A DNA stretch of 64,000 bases from Diphasiastrum complanatum. Its lineage: Eukaryota > Streptophyta > Lycopodiopsida > Lycopodiales > Lycopodiaceae. Positions 32,107 through 44,420 of this stretch are shown piece after piece; position 1 is the stretch's first letter; every line of letters begins with the position of its first letter. A model generated the notes under the pieces. The model saw only the letters and a program-made list of their open reading frames with translations, did not search any database and was not told the origin of the DNA. Both the position numbers and the translations under genes were made by a program. The stretch spans positions 38,712,255-38,776,254 of the forward strand of contig CM055103.1 in assembly GCA_029204225.1 (NCBI GenBank), read 5' to 3'.

Positions 32107-33480
32107 CTATATAACTCACTGTGTTTGATTATTCATAAAAGTGAGCTTAATCTTAAAAACTAGGAGGCCTACACATAACAGTGATCCTTAAACTACAGTA
32201 TGCTCGATTGTATCCATCTAGGAATATCAATATCTTCAGAAAATGCCTCAGATTCGATTTAGAAAATGAGTTGGACAGGGAGCTATCCATCCAAAGCTTC
32301 TCCGCTGTCTAGCTTGCAGAAGAGGAAGAAAGAAAGCAGAGGCTAAGCAAAAACTATCCTTCGTAGCTTGTCTCCATGCTTTCAACATAAATTGGTTTCA
32401 AAAAGATGTAGATATAGCCAAAGTTGTCATGAGAATGAAAACCCAAAGTTACTAGAAAATACTATGGCAAATTGTATAAAGTGCAAATTTATCAAAGACG
32501 GCTCAAGATAATATGCTTATCAAAACGAACAGGCGGTGTAACGCTTAGGCACAAGATCTTGATATAACCGGCCTTTACGCTCACAAATTCTGGCGTAAAT
32601 CTTGAAAGTTGAAGCAGCAAGACGGTCCACCGTCCGGCGAAAGTGGAGAGCAATCCAATATGGCACTGCAGCTTACTGCCGAAGCGTAACAGCAAATAAA
32701 GACACCCAAGAAAGCGAAGACAAGTCACAGCTCACGACCGTATACTCTGTACAGTATGGAAGATAGGGAAAGGGCAATCTATCATGAGTGCCTAGACACG
32801 AATCAGGTTGTAAAGCACATCGTATACGGAGAGCATGCTCTGTTCTGCAGTCTGCTGTTTGCCACTCCTCGTAGCCCCTAGCTATAACCAGTCGTGATTG
32901 AAATCTGCATCCACAACTGAATTGAAAGGAAAGGCTGAAAATTAGCCTAAAATCTTCAAGAAAATACAATTTACTATCTACAGGAGAAGAAGAGTAGGTT
33001 ACAATAACAAACGCCAAGGCTTGCAAATTGCAATATTTTGACAAAGACATCATAAAGCTGTGGTACATTGCCATCTCCATCTCCATCGCCATCGTTGTCG
33101 TCAAGTAGAGCTCTGAAAAGGGTTGTTTGATAGATTACACACGCGCCTGCCATTCGCACAGTGTGTCTCCTTCTACCTCAGCCTCATGTCGGGATCCATC
33201 ATCCGTACAGTCAGCTTCGGGTAGCAGTCACAATATGTTCCCGTACGGTACGGTTAGATTTTAATTTTTCAGGTATCCTCCCCGTTCCACTTAGGCAGTA
33301 GAGAGAAAATTTATTGTAAAAAAAAAGTAATAAGCAATGGTCATCTTTGGGAGCGCCATCAACATAGCAATTGAGCTCCTTATGCCCAGACTATTGTGTC
33401 TAATGGTCCGACCAAAAGGGTTATTATCGTGCGTAATTGTCGTTCGTAGATTTTTATGTTAATTTGGTGAGTAGTGTTAA
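32107..33480. other. Upstream region of the ERF gene
   Basis: This is non-repetitive sequence with mixed base composition and no supported gene. It is the likely promoter and leader of the ERF gene. Some frames up to 143 codons exist on the minus strand (33104-32673) but show no known domain and include a simple ATG-repeat (about 33065-33095), so I do not call them. Confidence 0.4.
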
Positions 33481-33485
33481 TATGT

Positions 33486-33519
<34 letters not shown>

Positions 33520-33616
33520 ACATCTCCCTTCCTGCTCTCTCTATCTCTCTCGTTCCCGTAGCTCTCTCTCTCTCCCCTCTCTCTCTCTCTCATCATTTCT
33601 CCCGTGTGTGTGTGCG

Positions 33617-33664
<48 letters not shown>

Positions 33665-33745
33665 GCATCATCTCCCCTCCCCTCTCTCTCGCTTGGCATC
33701 TCTCTTCGCCCCCCCCCCTCTCTATATGTCTCTCGCGGCATCTCT
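33486..33745. repeat. CT-rich microsatellite tract
   Basis: Dense (CT)n blocks occur, notably 33497-33515 and 33620-33661, with a C-run at about 33709-33718. On the minus strand this is a GAGA tract 1.4-1.6 kb upstream of the ERF start. Confidence 0.92.
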
Positions 33746-33780
33746 CTCTCACCCAATCACTCTAGCTCGCGCACATTGTG

Positions 33781-33871
33781 GACAGACGGGCAAATGGGCA
33801 AACGGGCAACAGGTGTGGACAGACGAGCAAATGGGCAAACGGGCAACAGGTGTGGACAGACGAGCAACGGG
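33781..33871. repeat. 37-bp minisatellite, about 2.4 copies
   Basis: GACAGACG starts at 33781, 33818 and 33855. Each unit contains CAAATGGGCAAACGGGCAAC, and the third is partial. Confidence 0.9.
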
Positions 33872-36180
33872 AAGGTAGTTAGGCGGATAGCAAGTTTGGG
33901 GCCCATGTCAACGACAATTACGATTGCATTAATTCCATTGTGTGCAATGCACACTATGTGAGAGAGTGTGTGCTTAATCACACCAAAACTATAGAAAAAA
34001 ACACTTGCGACTCGTAACGAGTTTAAACTAGGTCTCAAGCACTAGTTGTATACAGCATATCAAAGCCTTGAAGACTCGGGTTGCATGCTTGATGTGCCTT
34101 CTCGTGCCTTCTCAAACTTATCAATAAAGCAGGATTTTTTTCACACTGATTCAGTTTTCAATGTTTGGTCAAAGCGCTAGTCGCAAGGCCGCTTCATATA
34201 TTTTACCATGGCATTGGACTGAGACTTATGTCTACCCGCAGTAATATGTTGTCAAGATCATTTACTTCTTGACATCGTATATGTCATGGCTTGTAGCTCT
34301 GAGTATACCTTGAATGAACATAAATTGTGTTGACTCTAGGCATGGGCTATAACATATTGGTTGAGTTGGATGGCTTTGCTTGAATGGAAGTTACCTCTTT
34401 ATGGCTGTCCAATTTGGCATGGTGATAAATTAACTCCTAGCACTCGAGACAAAGCTCCAAGTCAATTAAGTCTCTTGGAATGGCCATCTTGGAATCTAAT
34501 GTATTTTAACATATTGGTTGTTAGTATGTGAGTTGATTGGAAGGGCAATAAGTTGGAAAGCAAAGTCATGGTTCCTAGATCCCTTTGTGATGTGGTGAAA
34601 AATTTTTGCATTTTGACAACGACATGACCCTTGCATACACATAGGATATAGTAAATAGCTTATATGTAAGTTTGTTACTAAAGTATTAGATTCTCTATAT
34701 GGTCGTTGTGTCATGTTAAAAAAAATTTGATATTCACTTTTATCATTAACTTGATGCCCTTTTGAGATCATGTCTATTTCATATTGGCTCAACATTGTAT
34801 CATACTTGCAAGTGGAGGGATTTTGAACCAACCTCGTTCAACTGTGTGGCGCTACTCTAGCTCACAAATGTAGCTAACCTACTACTTACTTAGCCCTGGA
34901 CCATGACCTATGTGACAAAAACCACATTCATTAGCATGTGCTAAAAATGAGGTGAAGAAATCCATGGGTCATAGGCTAAAAGGCAACTTGAGTGCACATG
35001 CCTCAACTCCCAACACACACACATCTCCTCTCCCTATATGAGAGTGTCGGATTCTCAATGTTATCCATGTGTTCCAACATGTAATGACCTTTGGCAATCA
35101 ACTCGATCTAGCATTTAGCTTCAACAAAAATCCATCTGCCCACCTCCCATCTTGTTGTCGACTTGTCCCAAGAGCCTATTTAAATCTCATTTTTCACTTT
35201 CCCAACTTGTCCTTGGAGAGTCCTAGAGCATTGGGGAAAGAAATTGGCTAGGCCACTTGGATATTTGTACGACTCGACCTAATCGCCAACAGGTCCATGT
35301 GATAGTATTTGATCTAATCTTTCTACAGAGAGTATGATGAATGTTTTTTACTAGGATTGTGAGAGGTTGTTTGTGTGAAAGAAAATTTTGTATTATTTTC
35401 ATATGCGCATGGTAAATCTTGTAAAATCTACCATGCATTCCTAGTTCTTGAATTTATCTGGTATATCTTAACGAGTGTATGAACATACATATATATACGA
35501 GTATTGTTTAGGAACAATTACTTGTAGGATATTGAGTTTTTCTATTAGAAGATTAACTTACTAATTCAAATACAATCTAGAAGACAATCTAAATGTGGTG
35601 TAAACTAGTATAGAGAGGCCTACACTTAGACATTTTGATATCTCTAAGTCATCGAAAATTAACTTGTGTAAGTGGAGCTACTCATGAAGAAAGTTATTTT
35701 GTTAGACAAGCAATGTGAACCCATTATGCATCTCCTTTTTTTCATTTAAGTTATGTATTCTATAAATCATTGTGATTCACCAATAATGTTGTGTGCATAG
35801 AAAATATAGAACATTTTGTGCTAAAAAATTTTCAATTGAAAAATAAATTCTTCAATTGTTAGTGATATATCAGTGAGAACATCTAAAATGATTGGAATTT
35901 GGTAAAATTTTGATATCTAGATTTGATTCTAAATAGAAAACTAAAGTTTTTTTGCTTGAAGATGATGAATGCCAAAACTATTATGGTAAGCCTTTTGTCT
36001 TTGACTACTTGATGAGGGATAGCTCATATTTCTTGATAAGAATCCGGCCCAATAATTATTCATGAAGTCCTATAAAAAAAATGGAGTGGGGGGCGGAGGA
36101 GGACTTTTGAATTCTTCTTATGTCTTATGAGTTGTGTGTTTGGACGTACATTTATGTACTTTCTAATAATTATGTCCTAG
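33872..36180. other. Unassigned intergenic sequence
   Basis: I see no gene, transposon domain or strong repeat in this 2.3-kb AT-rich stretch. Open frames are short and lack recognisable motifs. Confidence 0.4.
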
Positions 36181-36181
36181 A

Positions 36182-36667
36182 TGTCTGTTGGAGGGTCTGC
36201 GAATATCAAGGCAACCCTAACCCTAGCTAATAAGTGAGACTGTGAGAGGGATTTGGCACCCTGCATGTGTAAGTCCAACTCGATGATCACATAGTTATTT
36301 GAATAGTTAGAAGTTAATAAAATGACTTTAGGCCTATTTTGCAAGAATTAAATGTCGCAAGGCCTAATAGTCAAGTTAGGGAATAAAAGGGCTCCCCCCA
36401 AATTTCAAATTTCAAATTTCAAATAATAATAAGGGAGGTGGAAACTGGCCAATAGGATTTGAGGCTAAAGCCCTAAAATCCATTATATGTAGTGGTACTT
36501 TGTGATTCATTTTACATGTTCATTTTAATATAGCATGTGGAACCTCTTACGAATTGAAATTAGATGTCCTTGCTTTTCTTTTTCCTATCTTCATCTCTCA
36601 TGTTTTATTTGGATCTTTATGTTTGTTGGATTTGATAATTGTTGGGATTGATCTTTGTTATACTTTT

Positions 36668-36698
<31 letters not shown>

Positions 36699-37443
36699 AG
36701 TAAGTTATATCTTTGCTTGAGTAGTGTTAATGGATCGTAGTGTTAGATGTGGATTCATAAGCATGTGCTTGATTATGAACTATGTTACCGCTCTCATGGG
36801 AACGAATCCCCACATGACAACATGTTAATCATTTTCATCTCCTTTGATGCTTGATGTGTTTGGATCTAGTGTTAGACCCTTTCCGTGCCTCCCTAATCGT
36901 CGCGATCAAGAGGGCAAAGATGGGGTTTGGATCTCCAACCGGGTGAGATGTCGTGTAGTATGGGCTTCGATCCAATGGAGAGGGGGTTAAGCTAAGGATC
37001 TAAACGGGATCTAGGCACCAAATTGCAATGTTAACTACTTTGGGTCTTTCTTATTTTTGGCCCATCGGATTACAAATCTATTTCTACTTCTCATGCCATT
37101 GCCTTACGAGTACAGTGTACCTTCTAAGGGTGTCTGACGTTATTTTACAAAATAGGTCCAAGTCGTTATGCTGACTCGACCATGTCGTCGTATAATATGT
37201 TGTGGGCGCTAGGCTTTGTCTGTGCTCATTGGCCAGTCCGCGACTTGTCGACCTTCTGATATTGGCGTTCTCGATAAATCTGGATTTTGGAACTCCTCCT
37301 CGGTTACTTGTTGACGCTCCTTAATGTACTTTGGCAGCTCAATTCTTTTATTTGATATCCATTAGGCTCTTTTGGCATCTAGAATCTATTAGAAGAATCT
37401 TCTAATATCTAGGGTTGAAGGTGGATAGGAAATACCCGCTACA
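36182..37443 (+). mobile_element. Probable 5' LTR of gypsy G
   Basis: A primer site at 37448 marks the inner edge, with the LTR probably ending CTACA at 37443. A TGT start at 36182 or 36186 is plausible, giving about 1.26 kb. It contains a TTTCAAA tandem (36391-36422), a TATA-like ATTATATG at about 36482 and a (GA)n tract at 36675-36698. No second LTR is in the window, so the outer edge is a guess. Confidence 0.4.
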
Positions 37444-37447
37444 ATTT

Positions 37448-37465
37448 TGGTGTCGTTGTTGGGGA
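37448..37465 (+). other. Primer-binding site, decayed tRNA-Asp type
   Basis: TGGTGTCGTTGTTGGGGA matches TGGCGCCGTTGCCGGGGA, the known primer site of Athila/Tat-type plant gypsy elements. All differences are C to T, consistent with deamination of methylated cytosines. Confidence 0.7.
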
Positions 37466-38300
37466 GCTATGCGAATTTTCATTTTCAACATGTTTCTAAT
37501 ACATGGATGGATGTTAGCTTGTAATTAGGCATCTTGTCTTGGCATAATCATGTTAAAATTGCATTTTAGGATTAATTTGGAAAGAAAAATTGCTTGATTT
37601 GTTTGGATTTTCCACTTGAAATCTATTTTGGCTGAGCAAGAAAGGCTAGACAATCACCATTCCTAAGATCCATTTGGATCTGAAAAAATCAAAGAAACCA
37701 CAAAAATCGATCATTTTTTGCAGTTTTGATGACAAAATGTACAAAATCAAACACTAATAACTTTCGATTCCTTCGGAACCAACCTTTGCCCACTTGCAGG
37801 CAGGACCGTCCTAATGCAGTGAAGCTACAGTTTGAAGGGCCATTTGGAGTACTATGGAAGTATAGCAGGAAATGGCGAAAAGAGTTGTGCTCAATTGAAG
37901 ATAACATCACATCACCAGACCTCCCTGAGGTGCCCCTACATCTGACTAACCCTGCAAGCGACAAGAGAAATATACGCATTCCTACAACTTACGGACATTC
38001 CCAAGTTGTCTTGGCAATATTAGATGGTGAATTGGGAGTCAACATAATATCAACATCCTTGATGAAGGAGTGGGGTCTTCAAGCTTCCATGAAACGGTCG
38101 AGCTATCAACTTTGAATGGCAAATCAAAGTGTGCTAAAACCATTAGACCATACATAAGGCTGAAACTAGGAGGTTTGAGCTTCACGCTAGATTTGGTAGT
38201 GCTAGATATCTCTAGAATGCCTATTCCTATGAATTACTCCTAAGTAGGCCATGGCTCTCTAACGCACATGTAGTGCATGATTGGAATAGAGAGCACGTTA
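37466..38300 (+). pseudogene. Gag end and protease of gypsy G
   Basis: After an AEQERLDNHH start near 37630, the 129-codon frame 37726-38115 contains a Gag-protease stretch (NPASDKRNIRIPTTYGHSQV) and a retropepsin-like motif ILDGELGVNIISTSLMKEWG. The protease then continues in another frame (TLNGKSKCAKTIRPYIRLKL, LDLVVLDISRMPI) with stops near 38240-38275. Most of Gag is missing or unrecognisable. Confidence 0.65.
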
Positions 38301-39272
38301 CATTTGGCAATCGAGAACATCAGTCACCATCGACTCTACGGTAAGATCAAACCCGCACGAATCACCAAATATGGATCTTCTACCACAGAGTCTATTCTTG
38401 AAAATTACCATGACATCGAAGAGAAGGGCCACTATACCAGGGTTACGGATATCATCAACTGGAGCCACAGCTTGGCAACAATCGATTGTGTCAATGCGGA
38501 ATACACATCACACTGATAGCGATGAATCTGCCATTGAACCAACTGATTTGGATACTCTTATCTTCAACGTCAGTTATGTTAACATTCAGCCCCACAATGA
38601 GGACTTACTTCACGTCGCTTGGCTACCTCATGACGAATCAATAACCTTGTATATCAACAACGAGAGTGTTATATGCTCTCAAGAGTTTGATATTGACTCC
38701 GACATGGCTGATATTACAGAGGTAGCTATTCTGCGCTTTATGGATGCCATTCCCCCACGGCTACTCCCTAAGAAGGTTCGAGAGATAGAACCTAAGGCTA
38801 GCATTGCTGCAGCCAAACTGGACCAAAGTAGAATATATCATGTCAAATGACCGGTATACGTATGGGAGACATATGATAATGAATCTATCTACACGATAGA
38901 TGACGCAATCTTAATCAAAGTCCCTCAAGCGTCCAAGCCACACAGAAATACCATTCACAAGGTGCATGTGAAACCAACTAGGGAGGAAGCTATCTACGAG
39001 AAAGAAAAAAAGATTATAGAGGTGGACCCTCCTCGCGATCTCACGATAGCTCGAGAAACCCCGAGTGAAGCACAATCCTCTAGGTCCACAAGCCACATAG
39101 CTAGGACCCCTAAAGATCCACCTAAGGCCAGGACTAAGAAGCCCTACGCCCCTGACAAAATTGATGTGCCCAACCATTTCAAGGACTTTACCATCGAAGA
39201 TGTAACTATCCACCTACCTCAAGCTCAACGGGAGCCAAAGGGAATGAGCCATATGATGGCCCCACTCAAACC
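38301..39272 (+). pseudogene. Protease-RT linker of gypsy G
   Basis: Open stretches of 159 codons (38371-38850) and 104 codons (38962-39276) hold acidic, low-homology sequence such as LDTLIFNVSYVNIQPHNEDL. Such linkers are usual before RT in this lineage. Stops separate the two frames. Confidence 0.55.
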
Positions 39273-40185
39273 ATGAAGTTAAATCTTCAAGAGCCTGATG
39301 AGACAGAGGACAAGTTTGTCCATATTGGAGCACACCTCAACACCAAACAATGTCTGGCCTTAGAGAAGCTCCTTAGAAAATATCGTCATAACTTCGCATG
39401 GAACTACAAGGACATGAAGCGGGTAGATCCTTCAGTTGTCGTGCATAAAATCCCATTAAAGACGGATGTTAAACCCCATGCTAGTAGACCTTATCGTTGT
39501 AATCCGATCTACAGAGCACGAATCAAAGAAGAACTCCAAAAGCTCTTGGAGACAGGTTTCATCTACGAGGTGGAACATACAAATTGGGTATCACCTATCG
39601 TTGTGTTCCCAAAGAAAAATGGGAAGCTTTGTATCTGTGTTGCAAATTAAACACTTCCACGGAAAGAAATCATTTTCCAATCCCATATGGCAAATCCATA
39701 TTGGAAAACCTAGTTGGGGATGAAGTTTACTCCTTCTTGGATGGCTTCAATGGATACAACTTAGCTGTTATCTCTAAAGAAGACCAACCAAAAACAGCTT
39801 TTGCTACAGGATGGGGAATCTTCTGCTGGCGAGTTATGCCATTTGGATTGTGTAATGCGCCATGCACCTTCCAACGCGTCATGCAAGCAGCAATTTATGA
39901 TCTCATCGGTGACAACCTTGAGATCTATCTTGATGACCTTGGGGTACACTGAGAAGAATCCATGCACCTAGCCATACTCAAACGTATTCTCATACAATGC
40001 CAGAGGTATGGTATTTCTCTTAATCTTGAAAAATGTCTGATATGGGTCAAAAAGGCGTCATACTTGGTCACCTGGTATTGTGCAATGGGATTAACACCGA
40101 CCCAGAAAAGATCAAAGTCATCGTCGAGAGGCCAAAACCTAAAACAATCTGAGACGTTTTTTGTTTTATGGATCACGCTAATCAC
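39273..40185 (+). pseudogene. Reverse transcriptase of gypsy G (truncated)
   Basis: The frame from 39273 gives the RT N-terminal region (LRKYRHNFAWNYKDMKRVDP, ELQKLLETGFIYEVEHTNWV, FPKKNGKLCICV). A frame change at about 39645 leads to YSFLDGFNGYNLAVISKEDQ, MPFGLCNAPCTFQRVMQAAI and the intact catalytic box IYLDD. After a stop at 39951-39953 the thumb follows. The element is cut at 40185, where a copia LTR-like sequence starts, within the region that usually reads GHxxYYRRF. Confidence 0.85.
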
Positions 40186-40575
40186 TGTTGGTGTATGATG
40201 TGAAATGATTGGTCTATGATTGATTACGATTGCAGCAGACATGACCTTGAAGCAGAATACGAGAGGCGATTACGATGTAACGATGCCTCTACCAAAAGTA
40301 AGAAAATAATTAACACAGTAGTAACTACGATTTCAGGAATGTGGATTGTCTAGTGAACGGAATCAAAAGCTTGTTATCCTTTTGGGTTATCAAAGTAGGA
40401 GTCTATGATTGCCGTAACATAAGGATTGCGAAGCATTAGACGTCTTGGACAGCCATGCGATCCTCTGTCCCTGATAACCGTGTTTTGGTGCAAGAGAGTG
40501 ACAGAGACAATTGCGTTCAATCAAGAACGTAAAGTAGTGAATCTGTATATATATAAAGAGAATCGGAATACAATA
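40186..40575 (+). mobile_element. LTR-like 5' piece of copia H
   Basis: It starts with TGTTGG exactly where gypsy G stops and contains TATATATATAAAG (about 40544-40556), a good TATA box. It runs directly into the pre-integrase coding region with no primer site, so the rest of the LTR, Gag and protease were lost. It does not resemble the sequence after the H RNase H, so assignment as H's own LTR is tentative. Confidence 0.4.
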
Positions 40576-41460
40576 CAATATTCAAGTTTTGTTCGATGGA
40601 AACACATGCCGCATATTTGAGAAGACGACAAACAAGTTGATGACGGTCGAATGCAGAGAAGGAAACCTCTACCAGGCCAAAATAATCAGCAACTCTGAAA
40701 GCATATTAAATGCTTCAAAAAATGAAGATCAGCTCTAGCATAGAAGAATGTATTATCTGAACATGCGGAGCCTGTACGACATGAGCAGAAAAGACATTGT
40801 CATAGGTCTCAAAATTTCACGGCCCGAAACTGAGTTCTGCGAAGCTTGTCAAAAAGGCAAGCAACATCGGAATCCATTCACGCATGAGGGAAGAAGAGCC
40901 AAGGAAGTTCTTGAGCTCATCCACTCTGATGTCTGTGGACCGATGAAGATGGATTCGCTCTCAGGCTCAAGATACTTTCTGACGTTCATAGATGATTACA
41001 CCCGAATGACCACAATCTACTACCTGAAGAAGAAATCCGAAGTGTTTGACTCCTTCAAGAAGTTCGTAGCATTCGCAGAGCGACACACCTCGAAAAAGAT
41101 ACATATCCTTAGATCTGACAACGAAGGTGAATACAAAAGCACAAAATTCTTGAGATTCTGCGAAGAACAGGGGATAGAACACCAGTTCACTCCTACATAC
41201 ACACCAAAATACAAAGGTGTGGTAGAAAGAAGAAACAAAATGCTAGCCGAAGGAGCCAGATGCATGATGGCACAGGCTCAATTGCCAGGTCAATTCTGGA
41301 CTGAGGCAATTGCTGCAGCTGTACACCTGCAGAACAGATCTACAATGACAGCACTGGACAACAAGACACCATACAAAATGTGGACAGGCAGAAAGCCTGA
41401 TCTGACATATGTACGAGTGTTTGGATGTGCAGCATACAAGCACATTCCAAAAGCAAACAA
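40576..41460 (+). pseudogene. Pre-integrase and integrase of copia H
   Basis: The pre-integrase sequence (CREGNLYQAKI) leads, after a stop near 40737, into the 263-codon frame from 40748. It holds the zinc finger (RRMYYLNMRSLYD, CEACQKGKQHRNPF) and the core with LELIHSDVCGPMKMDSLSGS (Asp), LRSDNEGEYKSTKFLRFCEE (Asp) and YTPKYKGVVERRNKMLAEGA (Glu), then YVRVFGCAAYKHIPK. All three catalytic acids are present. The usual QNG before the Glu block is YKG. The frame runs out of homology at about 41460, where RT C-terminal sequence follows in another frame. Confidence 0.88.
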
Positions 41461-42380
41461 TCAGCTACGAAATCACAGATCTTGGAGAAGCAACGAAATG
41501 CCTAGGGCTGGATATCAGAAGAGATCGAACAAAGGGTGAAATGCACTTGAGTCAGTCAGAATATGCCAAAAAAGTGCTAAAGTAGTACCACATGATGGAC
41601 TGCAAAGAGAAGGCCACACCAATGATAGCTGGAGCCAAGCTCACGAAATAGGATTGCCCAAAAATGGAAGAGGAAGAACAAAAGATGGCAGGTATACCCT
41701 ACCAAAACTTAATCGGTATTCTGATGTACTTGACAATTTGTACCAGACCCGATCTGGCTTTCTCTGTTTACGCGTTGAGCCAATTATCTTCAAATCCTGG
41801 CATGGCACATTGGCAGATGGCCAAACGAATCCTACAGTATCTAAAGGGTACCCAGAATACGAGATTAACCTACAGAACTGAAACCGAAAAAAAGGGATTC
41901 GAGTTGCACCACTACAGTGATGCAAGTTGGGCGGCCTGCAAAGATGACAACAAGTCCATAGCTGGAGGATGTACAATAGCATGCGAAGCTGCAATCAGCT
42001 GGATATGCAAAAAGCAAACCTTGGTGGCTCAATCCTCTTGCGAAGCTGAATATGTCGCAGCTTCGAAGGTGGCGAATGAGGTAGTGTGGCTGCAGATGAT
42101 GTTGGAGGAAATCGGGATACCACAAGACAGGCCAAGCACAATGATGATGGACTCTCAGAGTGCCATCTATCTGTCCTAGGATCCTATCTTGCATTCAAAG
42201 ACAAAACACATACCTCTGAAGTACCATCACATTCAAGATTTAATCTCAAAGGGAGAGCTCCAATTCTAGTACATAAAATCAAAAAATATGATTGCAGATC
42301 TGCTCACAAAACCGCTCGACAAGCCACTCTTTGCGAAGCAAAGAAAGACAATTGGATTAAACGAACAAAGCTGCAAGGTT
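41461..42380 (+). pseudogene. RT end and RNase H of copia H
   Basis: At 41465-41580 another frame encodes the RT thumb region (EITDLGEATKCLGLDIRRDR). The 171-codon frame 41664-42179 then has MAGIPYQNLIGILMYLTICT, HYSDASWAACKDDNKSIAGG (Asp), LVAQSSCEAEYVAASKVANE (Glu) and MMMDSQSAIYLS (Asp). Past a stop, the tail ADLLTKPLDKPLF is visible. The RT fingers and palm with YVDD are missing, removed by a deletion at about 41460. Confidence 0.85.
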
Positions 42381-43244
42381 TAAGAGGGAGTATCAAAAAT
42401 GGTAAACTCCTACAACTTTGTCGCAGCACGAACAAGAAATGAAGGTCGAACGAGAACAATTCACGATAGTCAATGTCCCTTGACTCAAAGCACGAACGAT
42501 TCGTGAATCATTCGTGAATCGTAAACACACCTCTAGGACCGCAAACTGCAAAGGGACGCAAAATGAAAAACTACGAAGAAAACGAGAAAAGAATGAAAGC
42601 AAACAGGAGATTACGAAACAAACAAAGAGGAATATTTCATGTTGGCAGCTGGCAGCTTAACAGGCTTGGAGTTGTAGACTTCACGCCCAGCTGAAACGAG
42701 TGGCAACGATGGAGACTAACTAACTAGTTGATTAGCGTTAACTAGTCTTGTGATTCTACGTTTAGCTATCTTGTAAACTCCACACTGTGGAGGTATAAAC
42801 TATCCTTTCCGGATCATAACTGGTAATCTGAATAGATAGATCTGTAAGAGGCAGAGAGATAGATGTAGCGATTAGAGCAGGAAGAAAAATACTAGAAACA
42901 ATAGAGCTGTGCATGAAAGTCTGCCAATGAGCAGAACACAGCAAAAGAGCAGAGTGTCACTCCGCCAATGAGCGAGACACTGATGATCTTGCTCTAAAAA
43001 TTAAACCGATAATATTGTCGCTCTATACTCGTGCATCTCCTTGTCTTGTGTTGTCTATCTTGATTGCTAGAATAAAATATGTTCTGTGATGTGTAGTTGA
43101 GTGTCTGGGATCCTGTGAAAGCTTCTGCGCAAAAGAAAATCTGAAGAAACAAAATTGTTCGTGAATACGAAGAAGACGAAAACAAAAACGAAGAACAAAC
43201 AGTTTTGCCTTCGCGAAACCGAACAGCATTTTTCGCTTGCTGCG
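42381..43244 (+). mobile_element. Probable 3' LTR region downstream of copia H
   Basis: An AGAGGGAG purine tract (about 42382-42389) follows the RNase H, as expected before a 3' LTR. The next 850 bases are non-coding and end where minus-strand RT of copia I begins. Repeated phrases are seen at 42490-42520 (ATTCGTGAATC). The edges are uncertain, and no matching LTR exists in the window. Confidence 0.4.
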
Positions 43245-44420
43245 ACACATGAGAGAACCTATGACAGACTGATAAGGGTAATTGCGCATTTCTTGCTGAT
43301 CTGCGTTTGTTCTGGAAAACATGTCTTTAGATAGCTTGCATCCTGGATCCATAGGAATGTCTATAGGCTTGCAATCCTCCATGCCGTATCTTTGAAGTAC
43401 ATTAATTAGGTAAGATTGTTGAGTTATGGTAATCCTTCTGCTCGCGCGATCTCTATGAATCTCCATTCCAAGTAGGTAATGTACTGGACCTAAATCAGTC
43501 ATCTCAAACTCTGATGAGAGTAAGGATTTAGTATCTTGCAGCAACTGATTTGAATTGTTGATGATTAGGGAATCATCAACGTATAATGCTATTATAACAT
43601 AGCTTGGCCCCTTTGGTTCTAGATACACATTTGAATCTATGGTGTAGGAGGTAAAGTCGTGCTGCAACAAGAAACAATTTATTCTATCATACCAGGCCCT
43701 TGGAGCTTGCTTCAGACCGTATAGTGCCTTGTGCAATTTGCATAGTAGATGCTCCTTGCCTTGAGGGATGTAACCTTCTGGTTGATAGATGTAGACATCT
43801 TCTTGTATGTATTTGTGTAAAAATGTCGTCTGGACGTCCATCTAGTGAATATCCAGATCTTCTGCAGCAGATATAGCCAATAGAGTACGAATAGACTGAT
43901 GTTTTACTACTGGACTGAAGGTCTCAGTGTAGTCTATTCCATATACTTGTTCAAAACCTTTAACTACCAGTCTAGCTTTCCATTTGGATATAGATCCGTC
44001 TGGCTTAAGCTTCAGCTTAAAGATCCATTTAGAATCAATTGGCTTTACACCTGTAGGAGGAATGACAAGACTCCAGGTCTTGTTCTTCATTAGAGATTGA
44101 TACTCAGCATTCATGGCAGCTTTCCATTTGTCTGCATCGGGCATTGATTGTGCTTCTACTGCGGTGGCAGGTTTGTCATGACTGATGAAAGCCTGAGGAA
44201 TGAATCGGTCAGGCTGTTGTCGTTGTCTCATAGATCTTCGAACTGCAAGTGCTTGATCAAACGATTCTCCTTGGTGAATGATTGGGACTGTAGTATTTTG
44301 CGGTTGAAAGATTGTGGGTCTAGGCCCATCGATAGTAAGTGGAGTCGTTGGGACGAACTCCGTTGCTTGAACAGTCGTAGGTCGTAGCCTATCGCTGGAA
44401 GATGGAGCTGCTAAATGCAA
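43245..44420 (-). pseudogene. Reverse transcriptase of copia I
   Basis: This minus-strand RT has well-kept motifs: PDADKWKAAMNAEYQSLMKN, KWIFKLKLKPDGSISKWKAR, GIDYTETFSPVVKHQSIRTL, a TAG stop near 43842, then [40 protein letters not shown], the catalytic box ALYVDDSLI, MTDLGPVHYLLGMEIHRDRA and YPYQSVIGSLM. It is cut at 43245, where the RNase H should start, and its upstream side ends near 44410. Apart from one stop it is the least decayed RT in the window. Confidence 0.88.

Noticed and set aside
32673-33104. 143-codon minus-strand frame upstream of the ERF gene
   Set aside because: No domain is recognised, and its start lies in a simple ATG-type repeat. It is probably leader or promoter sequence.
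33437-33961. 174-codon Ser/Leu-rich frame
   Set aside because: It is produced by the CT microsatellite and the 37-bp minisatellite, with no domain.
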